From: Bacteroidota bacterium
GTDB lineage: Bacteria; Bacteroidota; Bacteroidia; Chitinophagales; Chitinophagaceae
Direction: 5' to 3'
Length of the DNA stretch: 16,445 bases
Assembly: GCA_023409975.1 (NCBI GenBank)
Contig: JAEYQO010000099.1
Coordinates: 1 to 16,445, forward strand
Both the position numbers and the translations under genes were made by a program. The notes beneath the pieces were generated by a model. That model was not told the origin of the DNA and did not search any database. It worked only from the letters and a program-made list of their open reading frames with translations. Shown here one piece after another: positions 8,473 through 14,629 of this stretch (position 1 is its first letter; each line of letters starts with the position of its first letter).

Positions 8473-8566
8473 CGTAATCAAAGTTTTAAAACGTCCGGGT
8501 CCCAACTATTCATTGGCAGTTGAGTGTTGGAGAATAGTGCGTAAATTACAATACAAAATCGTTGCA

Positions 8567-8821
8567 ATGAAATGTCCCAACTGCGGAGAAACCCTCCTGA
8601 TGACGCACAGAAATAATGTAGAGATTGATTATTGTCCTCAGTGCCGTGGTATCTGGCTGGATCGCGGTGAACTGGATAAGATCCTTGAATTGGCAGAGAA
8701 ACAATATCCGGGACAAAGCGGTGCCCGTTCTGAATACAACGAAAGGGATTATGACTATAAAAAACACAAGAAACCTTACCGGAAGGGAGGATTCCTGGGA
8801 GACTTTTTTGACTTCGATTAA
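8567..8821 (+). CDS. Small zinc-ribbon protein (zf-TFIIB type)
   Basis: 84 residues. The N-terminal half carries two CPxC knuckles (CPNCGE at residues 3-8 and CPQCRG at 23-28) followed by IWLDRGELDKILEL. This is the signature of the zf-TFIIB family of small zinc-binding proteins. The rest is a charged, Tyr/Lys-rich tail ending in a Phe/Asp-rich sequence (FLGDFFDFD). The frame is open further upstream, but the ATG at 8567 puts the zinc ribbon at residue 2, as is usual for the family. Its function is not known; nucleic-acid or protein binding is likely. Confidence 0.8.
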   Translation: MKCPNCGETLLMTHRNNVEIDYCPQCRGIWLDRGELDKILELAEKQYPGQSGARSEYNERDYDYKKHKKPYRKGGFLGDFFDFD

Positions 8822-8837
8822 CGACAGGAGACTACAG

Positions 8838-8871
8838 AAAAGGGGCGTAAATCACTGCCCCTTTTATTTTT
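8838..8871 (+). terminator. Terminator after the zinc-ribbon gene
   Basis: Stem AAAAGGGGC (8838-8846) pairs with GCCCCTTTT (8857-8865) and is followed by ATTTTT. The A and T flanks make it potentially bidirectional. Confidence 0.8.
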
Positions 8872-8873
8872 CG

Positions 8874-8881
8874 TACCTTTG
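8874..8881 (+). promoter_or_regulatory. Putative -7 box for the acetyltransferase-racemase operon
   Basis: TACCTTTG is an exact match to TAnnTTTG and is followed by CA. No TTG is present at the usual distance upstream. If used, it gives a leader of about 165 bases before the ATG at 9052, in which I see no RNA family. Confidence 0.4.
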
Positions 8882-9051
8882 CAGTCCCGAAGCTTTTTTA
8901 CTTGTCTCATTCGAATTGAATGAGTTCGGTGTTTCTAATCTCAGGGTTTTATTCCCGCCGGCAACAGCCATCACTTCGTTGCACCATTTACGGGCTTTTT
9001 CGGGTTCAGATTTGTAAACTACTCCTCTGTTGAGGATACAAACCAATTTTT

Positions 9052-9522
9052 ATGATACAAACGAAAGTTTATGACCATTTACATCAACCTACCCCGCAGG
9101 AGCGCAACCATATCGCACGTTTCCTGTTTACGTATCTTGATGAGTATGGTGATACACTAGTAGACATTCAGAAAGCTATTGACTACGCCCTCAAAATGAA
9201 TGAGACCGATGGCGGCCTCATCGTGACTGCACGGGAGAACAATGTTCTTGTCGGAGCAGCAGTGATCAACAGGACGGGGATGGAAGGTTACATCCCAGAA
9301 AACATCCTGGTCTATATCGCAACCCATACCAGATTCAGGGGTAAAGGCATCGGATCGATGCTCCTGGAAACCATCATAGGACATACGGATGGCAATATTG
9401 CACTCCACGTAGAGCACGATAATCCTGCAATTCAACTGTACAGGAAGTTCGGCTTTACCAATAAGTATCTTGAAATGAGGTTAAACAAAAAGGAGCAAAT
9501 GCATGGCCTATCTAACGCTTGA
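9052..9522 (+). CDS. GNAT-family N-acetyltransferase
   Basis: 156 residues with the acetyl-CoA-binding signature RFRGKGIG at residues 94-101 on strand 4/helix 3. This is followed by SMLLETII, then the typical C-terminal ALHVEHDNPAIQLYRKFGF (motif B). It transfers an acetyl group from acetyl-CoA to an amine, and the substrate cannot be read from the sequence. Its last 20 bases overlap the racemase gene, which implies translational coupling. An amino acid or amino-acid derivative handled by the racemase is therefore a reasonable substrate guess. Confidence 0.85.
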   Translation: MIQTKVYDHLHQPTPQERNHIARFLFTYLDEYGDTLVDIQKAIDYALKMNETDGGLIVTARENNVLVGAAVINRTGMEGYIPENILVYIATHTRFRGKGIGSMLLETIIGHTDGNIALHVEHDNPAIQLYRKFGFTNKYLEMRLNKKEQMHGLSNA

Positions 9523-10621
9523 CACCAGAAAACTGAATTATAATTACCGTTACCTGAACACCCGTTTTAAAAGAAACAATATCGACTGGGCCATCGTGTC
9601 CAAACTACTCTGTGGAAACGAACTCTATCTCAGTACCCTCGCGGAATTGGGAATCAGTCAGATCTGCGATTCCAGGATCACCAATCTTAAAGCTGTACGC
9701 AAGGTGATGCCAGAGGTGGAAACCATTTTTATCAAACCACCAACGCCACGAACGGCGGCTAGGATCGCAGCATATGCCGACATCAGTTGTAATACATCTA
9801 TCGCGACGATCCAGGCCCTGTCCGATGCAGCCGTTTCTATGGGAATTGTTCACAGGATCATTATCATGGTCGAGACAGGTGAATTGCGGGAAGGTGTGCT
9901 TCCTGAAAATCTCTCCTGGTTCTACCGGCAGATAAAGGATCTGCCCGGCATCCGGGTGATCGGATTGGGCACCAATCATGCATGTATGTACGGGGTTCTT
10001 CCGTCGTTCGAGAATTTGCAGACGCTGGAGAATTGCCGGAAAATGCTGGAAACAGAATTCGGATGTGAGTTGGAGCTCCTTTCGGGTGGCGCAAGCGTGG
10101 CGATACCCCTGATCGGGACAGAGGAGATGCCAGAGACGATTAATCATTTCAGAGTGGGGGAAACCCTGTTCTTCGGAATGAATGTGTTTGACAATACGCC
10201 GATTCCCTCTATGAAACAGGACATATTCATGCTGCATGCGAATATTATTGAGTTAAGGCAGAAGCCAACCCAGCCATTCGGCAATTTCGGCTTTAACCTT
10301 ACGAAGGATAAGAAGCTACCATCGGAAAGGAAGAAGTCGGAGACCAGTAGCCGGGCGATACTGGATGTAGGATTACTGGACCTTGACGTGAAGCATCTGA
10401 TACCCACTGATGAATCGATTACGATCAGTGGAGCCAGTTCGGATATGATGGTGGTAGATCTTGGTAAAAATGAAGGTGCCTACCGGGTAGGGGATACGAT
10501 TAGTTTCCGCCTCGATTATATGGGTGCGCTGAGAGCTATCAACTCACGCTATATTGATAAACGAGTTCTTGCAGATGTACCTGAGTTTCAACATGCAAAC
10601 CGTCTGGTTTTGGCGGGATAA
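9503..10621 (+). CDS. PLP-dependent alanine/ornithine racemase-family protein
   Basis: 372 residues matching the fold-type III (alanine racemase N-terminal barrel) layout. The presumed PLP lysine is K34 in WAIVSKLLCG, in the position of the 'K' of the family's VTKVxCG variant rather than VVKADAYGHG. Further marks are HRIIIMVETGELREG, GLGTNHACMYG and HFRVGETLFFG, where the phosphate- and substrate-binding parts usually lie. The C-terminal beta domain contains ILDVGLLDLD and SGASSDMMVVDL. Together these point to the alanine/ornithine racemase family. It interconverts L- and D-amino acids, with the substrate uncertain. A real Shine-Dalgarno-like AGGAG (9491-9495) sits 7 bases before the ATG, inside the acetyltransferase gene. 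Confidence 0.82.
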   Translation: MAYLTLDTRKLNYNYRYLNTRFKRNNIDWAIVSKLLCGNELYLSTLAELGISQICDSRITNLKAVRKVMPEVETIFIKPPTPRTAARIAAYADISCNTSIATIQALSDAAVSMGIVHRIIIMVETGELREGVLPENLSWFYRQIKDLPGIRVIGLGTNHACMYGVLPSFENLQTLENCRKMLETEFGCELELLSGGASVAIPLIGTEEMPETINHFRVGETLFFGMNVFDNTPIPSMKQDIFMLHANIIELRQKPTQPFGNFGFNLTKDKKLPSERKKSETSSRAILDVGLLDLDVKHLIPTDESITISGASSDMMVVDLGKNEGAYRVGDTISFRLDYMGALRAINSRYIDKRVLADVPEFQHANRLVLAG

Positions 10622-10648
10622 GATCCTGGCTTGAGGTAACTTAAAAAT

Positions 10649-10681
10649 GGGAGAGGGTCCGGCGAAGCCGGACCCTCTCCC
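10649..10681 (-). terminator. Terminator after rtcB
   Basis: A perfect 15-bp stem (10649-10663 with 10667-10681) has a GAA loop. On the minus strand it is followed by ATTTTTAAG, so it fits termination of rtcB, whose stop is 6 bases before it. It may also end the convergent racemase transcript. Confidence 0.8.
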
Positions 10682-10687
10682 GTACCC

Positions 10688-12142
10688 CTACAGGTCTTGA
10701 TTACTATCAAAACGGGGTTTCTTCCCCCACTGTCGCGGCAGGTCCCCGCACATCTTCACGATTTTTGGTGTGAACTTACCAACCACATCCACGAGCTGCT
10801 TCTGACTTTTCATCACTTCTGCAATATCCTTATAGGCAAAAGGAGCTTCGTCCAGTCCGCCTCCTAATAAGGTTACCCCATATTCCTTCAGCACCGCTTT
10901 CAGTGCATCCCGAGTAACGGAACTCAGGGCCATCGTCCGACTCATTTTTCTCCCGGCACCATGAGATGCGGAGCTGAGCGATGCAGCCTCACCTTTACCC
11001 TTTACAATGAAGCCATCTGCTGTCATGGATCCCGGGATGATACCGAGAACACCTTTGCCGGCAGGCGTTGCACCTTTTCTGTGGACAATGACTTCCTTGC
11101 CTTCGTACAACTCTTTCCAGGCAAAATTGTGGTGGTTTTCCACCATCTTCACCGACGTCCTTCCGAGCTGACGGGCAATTTTTGCATGAATCACATGGTG
11201 ACAGGCACTGGCATAATCCCCTGCGAGATTCATGGCTATCCAGTACTCCATACCTTCTTCTTCGTTAAGGTCTAGCCATGCCAGATTCGCAGCTTCAGCA
11301 GGCAGCTTTCTTTTTTCTTTGGCTACCCTCGTGTAATGGTTCGCGATGCCTGCACCCAGTGCTCTTGATCCGGAGTGAGATAAGAGTCCCAGGTAGCTTC
11401 CAGCTTCCACCCCAGGCAGCTCGTTGTTGTCTTCAATTTCGACAATTCCGAATTCGACAAAGTGATTGCCGGAACCGGAGCTTCCGAGTTGCTTCCAGGC
11501 TCTTTCCTTAAGTGTTTTCAGAAGCGGCAGTTCATTGAACTCTTTCCTGTCCATCACTTCATGATCTTCGGGAGTTTTGAAGGTGGCTCCGCTACCAAAC
11601 AGCGTAGCGGCATTGAGCTCTTTCTCGAAGTAGGACTTCCGTTTCGTTAAATCCAAAGGATCGATGTCGAAGATGCTCAGGCACATTCTGCAGCCGATAT
11701 CGACCCCCACACCGTAAGGGATCACAGCGTTATCCGTTGCGAGGACGCCGCCGATGGGCAAGCCGTAGCCATGGTGTGCATCTGGCATCAATGCGCCCGC
11801 TACGGTTACAGGTAGCTTTGCTGCAACAGACATCTGCTTCAATGCACCTTCTTCAATGTGATCTCTTCCGAAGACATTGTAGGGAACCCCGGTTTCGATG
11901 AGTGTTATTTGCTTCTGGTCGCGTTCTTCTTTCTCGATGAGTGCGGCTGCAATCTTTCCGAGAAATTCATCGTCGAGGTAAGATTCAGGGTTTGCGAGGA
12001 CCTTTTGCAGCAGTACCATTGCATCCTCAAAAGAAGTGTATTTGTAGTGTTTATGCATTACCTCCATGGCAACGCTTATTGCAGGAGATTCCGGAAACCC
12101 GATGTTTCTTAAATCCTTTCCTCTTAGTTTTAGTTTATTCAT
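10688..12142 (-). CDS. rtcB: RtcB-family RNA ligase
   Basis: 484 residues. RtcB joins RNA 2',3'-cyclic phosphate (or 3'-phosphate) ends to 5'-OH ends using GTP and Mn2+, in RNA repair or tRNA ligation. All the family landmarks are visible in order: DAHHGYGLPIGGV (121-133), GVDIGCRM (146-153, metal-binding Cys151), GSGNHF (223-228, metal His), SHSGSR (255-260), ENHHNFAW (335-342, metal His), HRKGATPA (354-361), PGSM (370-373) and SHGAGR (393-398). His394 is the expected guanylylated residue. The canonical CGM after the metal Cys reads CRM here. No RtcA or archease neighbour is present in the window. The ATG at 12142 gives an MNKLKLRGKDL start suited to the family. Confidence 0.93.
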   Translation of the reverse strand: MNKLKLRGKDLRNIGFPESPAISVAMEVMHKHYKYTSFEDAMVLLQKVLANPESYLDDEFLGKIAAALIEKEERDQKQITLIETGVPYNVFGRDHIEEGALKQMSVAAKLPVTVAGALMPDAHHGYGLPIGGVLATDNAVIPYGVGVDIGCRMCLSIFDIDPLDLTKRKSYFEKELNAATLFGSGATFKTPEDHEVMDRKEFNELPLLKTLKERAWKQLGSSGSGNHFVEFGIVEIEDNNELPGVEAGSYLGLLSHSGSRALGAGIANHYTRVAKEKRKLPAEAANLAWLDLNEEEGMEYWIAMNLAGDYASACHHVIHAKIARQLGRTSVKMVENHHNFAWKELYEGKEVIVHRKGATPAGKGVLGIIPGSMTADGFIVKGKGEAASLSSASHGAGRKMSRTMALSSVTRDALKAVLKEYGVTLLGGGLDEAPFAYKDIAEVMKSQKQLVDVVGKFTPKIVKMCGDLPRQWGKKPRFDSNQDL

Positions 12143-12534
12143 TGGTTTGTTTTTTGGGATACAGACACATAGCGCCGTATCCGGGCGAAGTAAACTTCAA
12201 CGCCTTGTTAGTGAGTTTCGTTTGTGTGGTTTAGACGATCAGGTGTCACAACTACTTTCCATAGCCGCGTACAGTTCGTATTCGGCCACCGACGATTGTC
12301 AGTATTTTCTACTTATTAAACTTTGGTGCCGTTAATTCGGCTGTAGGATAAATTCACCTGATTGGCGGTGAAGTGAGCTTTCAAGAGCAGTCAGGCTACC
12401 CGTCGCTTTCGTTGTCGAGTTGGTTTACCTGAGAGAGCCTGCAGCAGTACATAGCAGTCCCAGGTAGCTTTTTGAAGCATATTCCCGGAGTTGTATGGAA
12501 GGTGTAGTTGCATCTTGTTTAGTTTTTACTCAAA
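12143..12534. other. Gene-poor stretch upstream of rtcB
   Basis: No convincing gene or recognised RNA family was found on either strand. A 40-codon minus-strand ORF (12391-12513) is the longest start-to-stop frame seen but has no supporting signal. If the transcript from 12696 reads through its terminator, this would be a long rtcB leader. I saw no good -7 box directly in front of rtcB. Confidence 0.4.
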
Positions 12535-12570
12535 AGAAAAGCCCCGCGTGAATGCGGGGCTTTTCTATGC
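12535..12570 (-). terminator. Strong bidirectional terminator / possible attenuator upstream of rtcB
   Basis: Stem AGAAAAGCCCCGC (12535-12547) pairs with 12554-12566, 13 perfect pairs with a 6-base loop. On the minus strand it runs into TTTTCTTTTGAG, and on the plus strand into TTTTCT. It sits just after the two small ORFs and 392 bases before rtcB. Confidence 0.85.
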
Positions 12571-12591
12571 TGTTATAATAGCTAATCTCAT
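12565..12591 (-). CDS. Possible 8-codon leader ORF
   Basis: An ATG overlaps the stop of the preceding 26-codon ORF as ATGA and reads MRLAIITA, stopping inside the 5' base of the terminator stem. The position is that of an attenuator leader peptide, but there is no run of one regulatory codon. Its coding status is uncertain. Confidence 0.25.
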   Translation of the reverse strand: MRLAIITA

Positions 12592-12668
12592 TGCATCAAA
12601 TGCCCCGCAAGCGCTAAAGCCTTAGTGGCTAAGCGGCCTTTATTTATGTTGATATTTGATTGAGGCAT
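12588..12668 (-). CDS. Possible small protein, 26 residues
   Basis: This ORF lies about 25 bases after the predicted start of a transcript from a well-matched promoter. It begins MPQSNININKGR and ends AGHLMQ, with a hydrophobic Ala/Leu-rich stretch near the end. Its stop overlaps the next ATG. There is no Shine-Dalgarno. It is unrecognised and could equally be a short regulatory RNA. Confidence 0.3.
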   Translation of the reverse strand: MPQSNININKGRLATKALALAGHLMQ

Positions 12669-12695
12669 CTGAGAAAATTCTTTTGATTTGAGATG

Positions 12696-12725
12696 CAAAG
12701 GTAAATTCAAATTCTAGTAATGCAA
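12696..12725 (-). promoter_or_regulatory. Bacteroidota-type promoter, minus strand
   Basis: On the minus strand, TTG (12725-12723) is followed by exactly 19 bases and TACCTTTG (12703-12696). This is a full match to the TTG / TAnnTTTG consensus. It directs a transcript leftward over the small ORFs into the hairpin at 12535, and possibly on to rtcB. Confidence 0.65.
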
Positions 12726-13043
12726 TACTTTTAGGAAAATGTTTTTGACGGGTAGGGTAGATGGATCTTTTCTCAAGTGGTTTTCAGCTCCGGGAATAGC
12801 CCGTATTCGAGTTTAGCTCATACGGATCGAGAGCCCGGGATATACGATTTGGAAGTAGGGCGAAATAGACTCTTCAGATAGATTTGGCATTTTGAAAGCT
12901 ACTTCAAAGAATACCAGGTGCCTTTGCCGATTCCATTTCTTCGCAAGTGATTGAGTGAAACGAGATTTTCAAGATGGCCTTAGCATATACCCGTTTAAAG
13001 CTGATATAAACGTCGTGCGACCAAATAGCGAAGAAGCAATAGC
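12726..13043. other. Stretch without a recognised gene
   Basis: I found no supported gene, RNA or repeat. A short possible stem (CCGTAT, about 12809-12814, with ATACGG, about 12828-12833) is the only structure noted. Confidence 0.3.
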
Positions 13044-13535
13044 GTGGGGGAAACAAAATACAGCATAGCTCTCTGCCAATACCTCTTGCGAATCATTGGC
13101 GCTAATGTGGACAATATCTTATTTTCACTTGTGAAAGCTGCTTTGCCTATGAGTTCTGTTCCTTTAGCGAGGAAGCCATGTGATGTCATCTGTATGTTGC
13201 CTTTAAAGCTTCGGACCATACAGGACGGCGATGTTTTTATGTTTCCTACAATGGATGTGTATTCTGAATTCCTATTTCAGGCTCCGGTCGAGCGAGGTGA
13301 TGACATGGAATATCTGTTAAAGAGTATTCAACTTCTTCTGAATAACAACGATTTTAAAAGTAAGAAGGGAAAACGTTTTGTACTGGTGCTGCCTGAATAC
13401 CAGGAACATCGTTCACAGATTGAGTTACTGATCCGACCTCATGGTGGGAGCTTGATTTACAATCAGGTGTACGTTGAAAACAGAATGGCACCCGCTATAG
13501 AATATTTTTTAAAAACTGTGAAAAACCGGCGGTAA
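13044..13535 (+). CDS. Unrecognised protein
   Basis: The open frame of 163 codons begins with GTG at 13044, but the first 35-50 residues look unlike the rest and may not be coding. ATGs at 13149 (128 residues) and 13194 (113 residues) are alternatives. The C-terminal part reads as a compact domain: LKLRTIQDGDVFMFPTMDVY, then YLLKSIQLLLNN, KRFVLVLPEYQEHRSQIELL, and MAPAIEYFLKTV. The order of strands and helices recalls an RNase H-like (transposase/integrase core) fold. I see no secure DDE triad, so this is only a guess. It lies on the chromosomal side of the tRNA scar. Confidence 0.5.
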   Translation: MGETKYSIALCQYLLRIIGANVDNILFSLVKAALPMSSVPLARKPCDVICMLPLKLRTIQDGDVFMFPTMDVYSEFLFQAPVERGDDMEYLLKSIQLLLNNNDFKSKKGKRFVLVLPEYQEHRSQIELLIRPHGGSLIYNQVYVENRMAPAIEYFLKTVKNRR

Positions 13536-13739
13536 AGGGATTCTATGCGATACAAAGTCCGGGCAATCTCATGGTATATGTCAGGTTACACTTAGAACAA
13601 ACAGAACAGATTCCAGGCAAGAACCGGGTAACGATGGTTTTGCCATCCGTTCATTGATATCCACGATTCGAAACAGGTCCGGCATATCTTGAGTTTGACA
13701 TTTTGACTGTGCCCAATGAAAAAGGCTTTCAGGGTTTTA
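13536..13739. other. Short stretch before the tRNA fragment
   Basis: No gene or RNA was recognised here. Confidence 0.3.
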
Positions 13740-13759
13740 ACCGCAGCAATTGCTGCGGT
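13740..13759. terminator. 20-bp palindrome next to the tRNA fragment
   Basis: ACCGCAGCAATTGCTGCGGT folds as an 8-bp stem with an AATT loop. On the plus strand it is followed by CTGTTTT. On the minus strand it comes 9 bases after the tRNA 3' end but lacks a T run. It is probably a terminator of the original tRNA-Asn transcript or of the plus strand. Confidence 0.5.
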
Positions 13760-13767
13760 CTGTTTTG

Positions 13768-13809
13768 CTCCCCCTGTAGGACTTGAACCTACGACCCCCT
13801 GATTAACAG
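13768..13809 (-). tRNA. tRNA-Asn(GTT) 3' fragment, probable attachment site
   Basis: On the minus strand the following can be read in order: anticodon loop CTGTTAA (13809-13803), the 3' side of the anticodon stem TCAGG (13802-13798), variable loop GGGTC, a perfect T arm (GTAGG TTCAAGT CCTAC, 13792-13776), the 3' acceptor strand AGGGGGA (13775-13769) and discriminator G. The 5' half is missing. The bases before the loop cannot form the anticodon stem, and no TCCCCCT acceptor strand or D arm follows. Tyrosine recombinases commonly insert at tRNA anticodon loops and leave such a displaced 3' half. The intact gene is expected at the other end of the element, to the right and outside the window. 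Confidence 0.75.
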
Positions 13810-14156
13810 TTGGCTGATTTATATTATGTGATTATTGTTCTTGTATAATTTGATAGCTCCTTTGCTTGTCTGTCAAGGCTTTTGATCAGGGGGGCTGCTC
13901 CAGCGCTTAAATGTCTCTCGAAAACGTGGAACGCACAGCATTGAGAGCTTTATTGCGACATTTTTATTTACACTACGGTTTCTTACAAACAAAGGTGATA
14001 ACAGTGACACGTCTACACGGGCAACATGGCAGTGGCATTAATTATTTGATAATGAGCGAATTGAGGTTGAACTAAAGAAGATCGTTGAGATTGTACATTT
14101 CTGGCATACAAGTTGATAGAAAGGTATTGCTGAGGCTGAAATAGGCTGATGGTGAT
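13810..14156. other. Left edge of the putative island, no recognised gene
   Basis: The sequence is visibly A/T-rich and has no long open frame that looks coding. An ATCAGGGGG (13885-13893) mirrors CCCCCTGAT (13795-13803) within the tRNA fragment and could be a recombinase-related site. I see no integrase gene here. Confidence 0.4.
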
Positions 14157-14569
14157 ATGTTTAAGTTATGGAGATTTCTCCACTTCTCCAACAGCTCAGG
14201 CAGTACTGCCAGAGCTTGGAGAGGAGTACCTGTAAGAAGATTGGTAATGACAAGAACCAGTTGGATTATAAGGGCTGAATACTTCACTGCTTTCATATAT
14301 CTGATGTTCAAGTGTCCTCCTTGTAATGCTATTCTTAGCGATAACAAGAATGCCCGAAAGGTTTTGCCGAGTAGGTTTCGGAGTAGTAACCATTTGCAAT
14401 CCAGCAAGCGCAGGTGGAAATACGACGAGTCCATCATTATATGATGGATAGAAGTGCCGGAAGTATTATTAGAATGCTTTTATAGGCCATAGTGGATGAA
14501 GGCTTTTGAAGTGAAAAGCTTCGCAGATGGAGGCGGTCTGTAGCCAAGCAATGATTTATTTTACATTGC
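14157..14569 (+). ncRNA. Candidate structured leader RNA of the reverse transcriptase
   Basis: This region has no convincing protein gene but several hairpins. They are a long imperfect one centred on GGCAGTACTGCC (14183-14224), CCGAAA/TTTCGG (14354-14381), CCATCAT/ATGATGG (14431-14447) and a bulged stem at 14498-14522. In DRT2-type defence systems the template RNA is encoded directly upstream of the reverse transcriptase in the same direction, and this region is placed correctly for it. The exact ends cannot be set from the sequence and no promoter was identified. Long stop-free frames on both strands (14157-14444 plus; 14072-14437 minus) are noted separately. Confidence 0.35.
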
Positions 14570-14613
14570 ACACTAGCTGATAGTCAAATGCTGGTTAAAC
14601 TATCAGCTAGTGT
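14570..14613 (+). promoter_or_regulatory. 15-bp perfect inverted repeat at the start of the reverse transcriptase gene
   Basis: ACACTAGCTGATAGT (14570-14584) pairs perfectly with 14599-14613, leaving a 14-base loop that holds the ATG at 14588. In RNA this is a strong hairpin directly in front of the preferred start (14630). It could be the 3' end of the leader RNA, a binding site, or a device limiting translation. There is no T run, so it is not a classical terminator. Confidence 0.6.
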
Positions 14614-14629
14614 CCCAATAAACTCAACC

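Noticed and set aside
8864..9046. 60-codon minus-strand ORF between the zinc-ribbon and acetyltransferase genes
   Set aside because: It starts with TTG, runs through the plus-strand terminator and the -7 box, and has no recognisable features.
9605..10237. Minus-strand ORF of 210 residues inside the racemase gene
   Set aside because: It is a shadow frame of a well-supported enzyme and has no domain of its own.
10961..12335. Several plus-strand ORFs antisense to rtcB and beyond
   Set aside because: They are mirror frames of a clearly conserved gene, with cysteine- and serine-rich nonsense composition.
12391..12513. 40-codon minus-strand ORF upstream of rtcB
   Set aside because: It starts just after a strong terminator, has no promoter or ribosome-binding signal, and its sequence resembles no known protein.
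12143..12534. tmRNA, RNase P RNA or 6S RNA ahead of the strong hairpin
   Set aside because: None of the conserved sequences of these RNAs that I know could be found on either strand.
14072..14437. 121-residue minus-strand membrane protein in the RT leader
   Set aside because: It has only one hydrophobic stretch and no promoter, and it coincides with other open frames and hairpins. It is better treated as part of the leader region.
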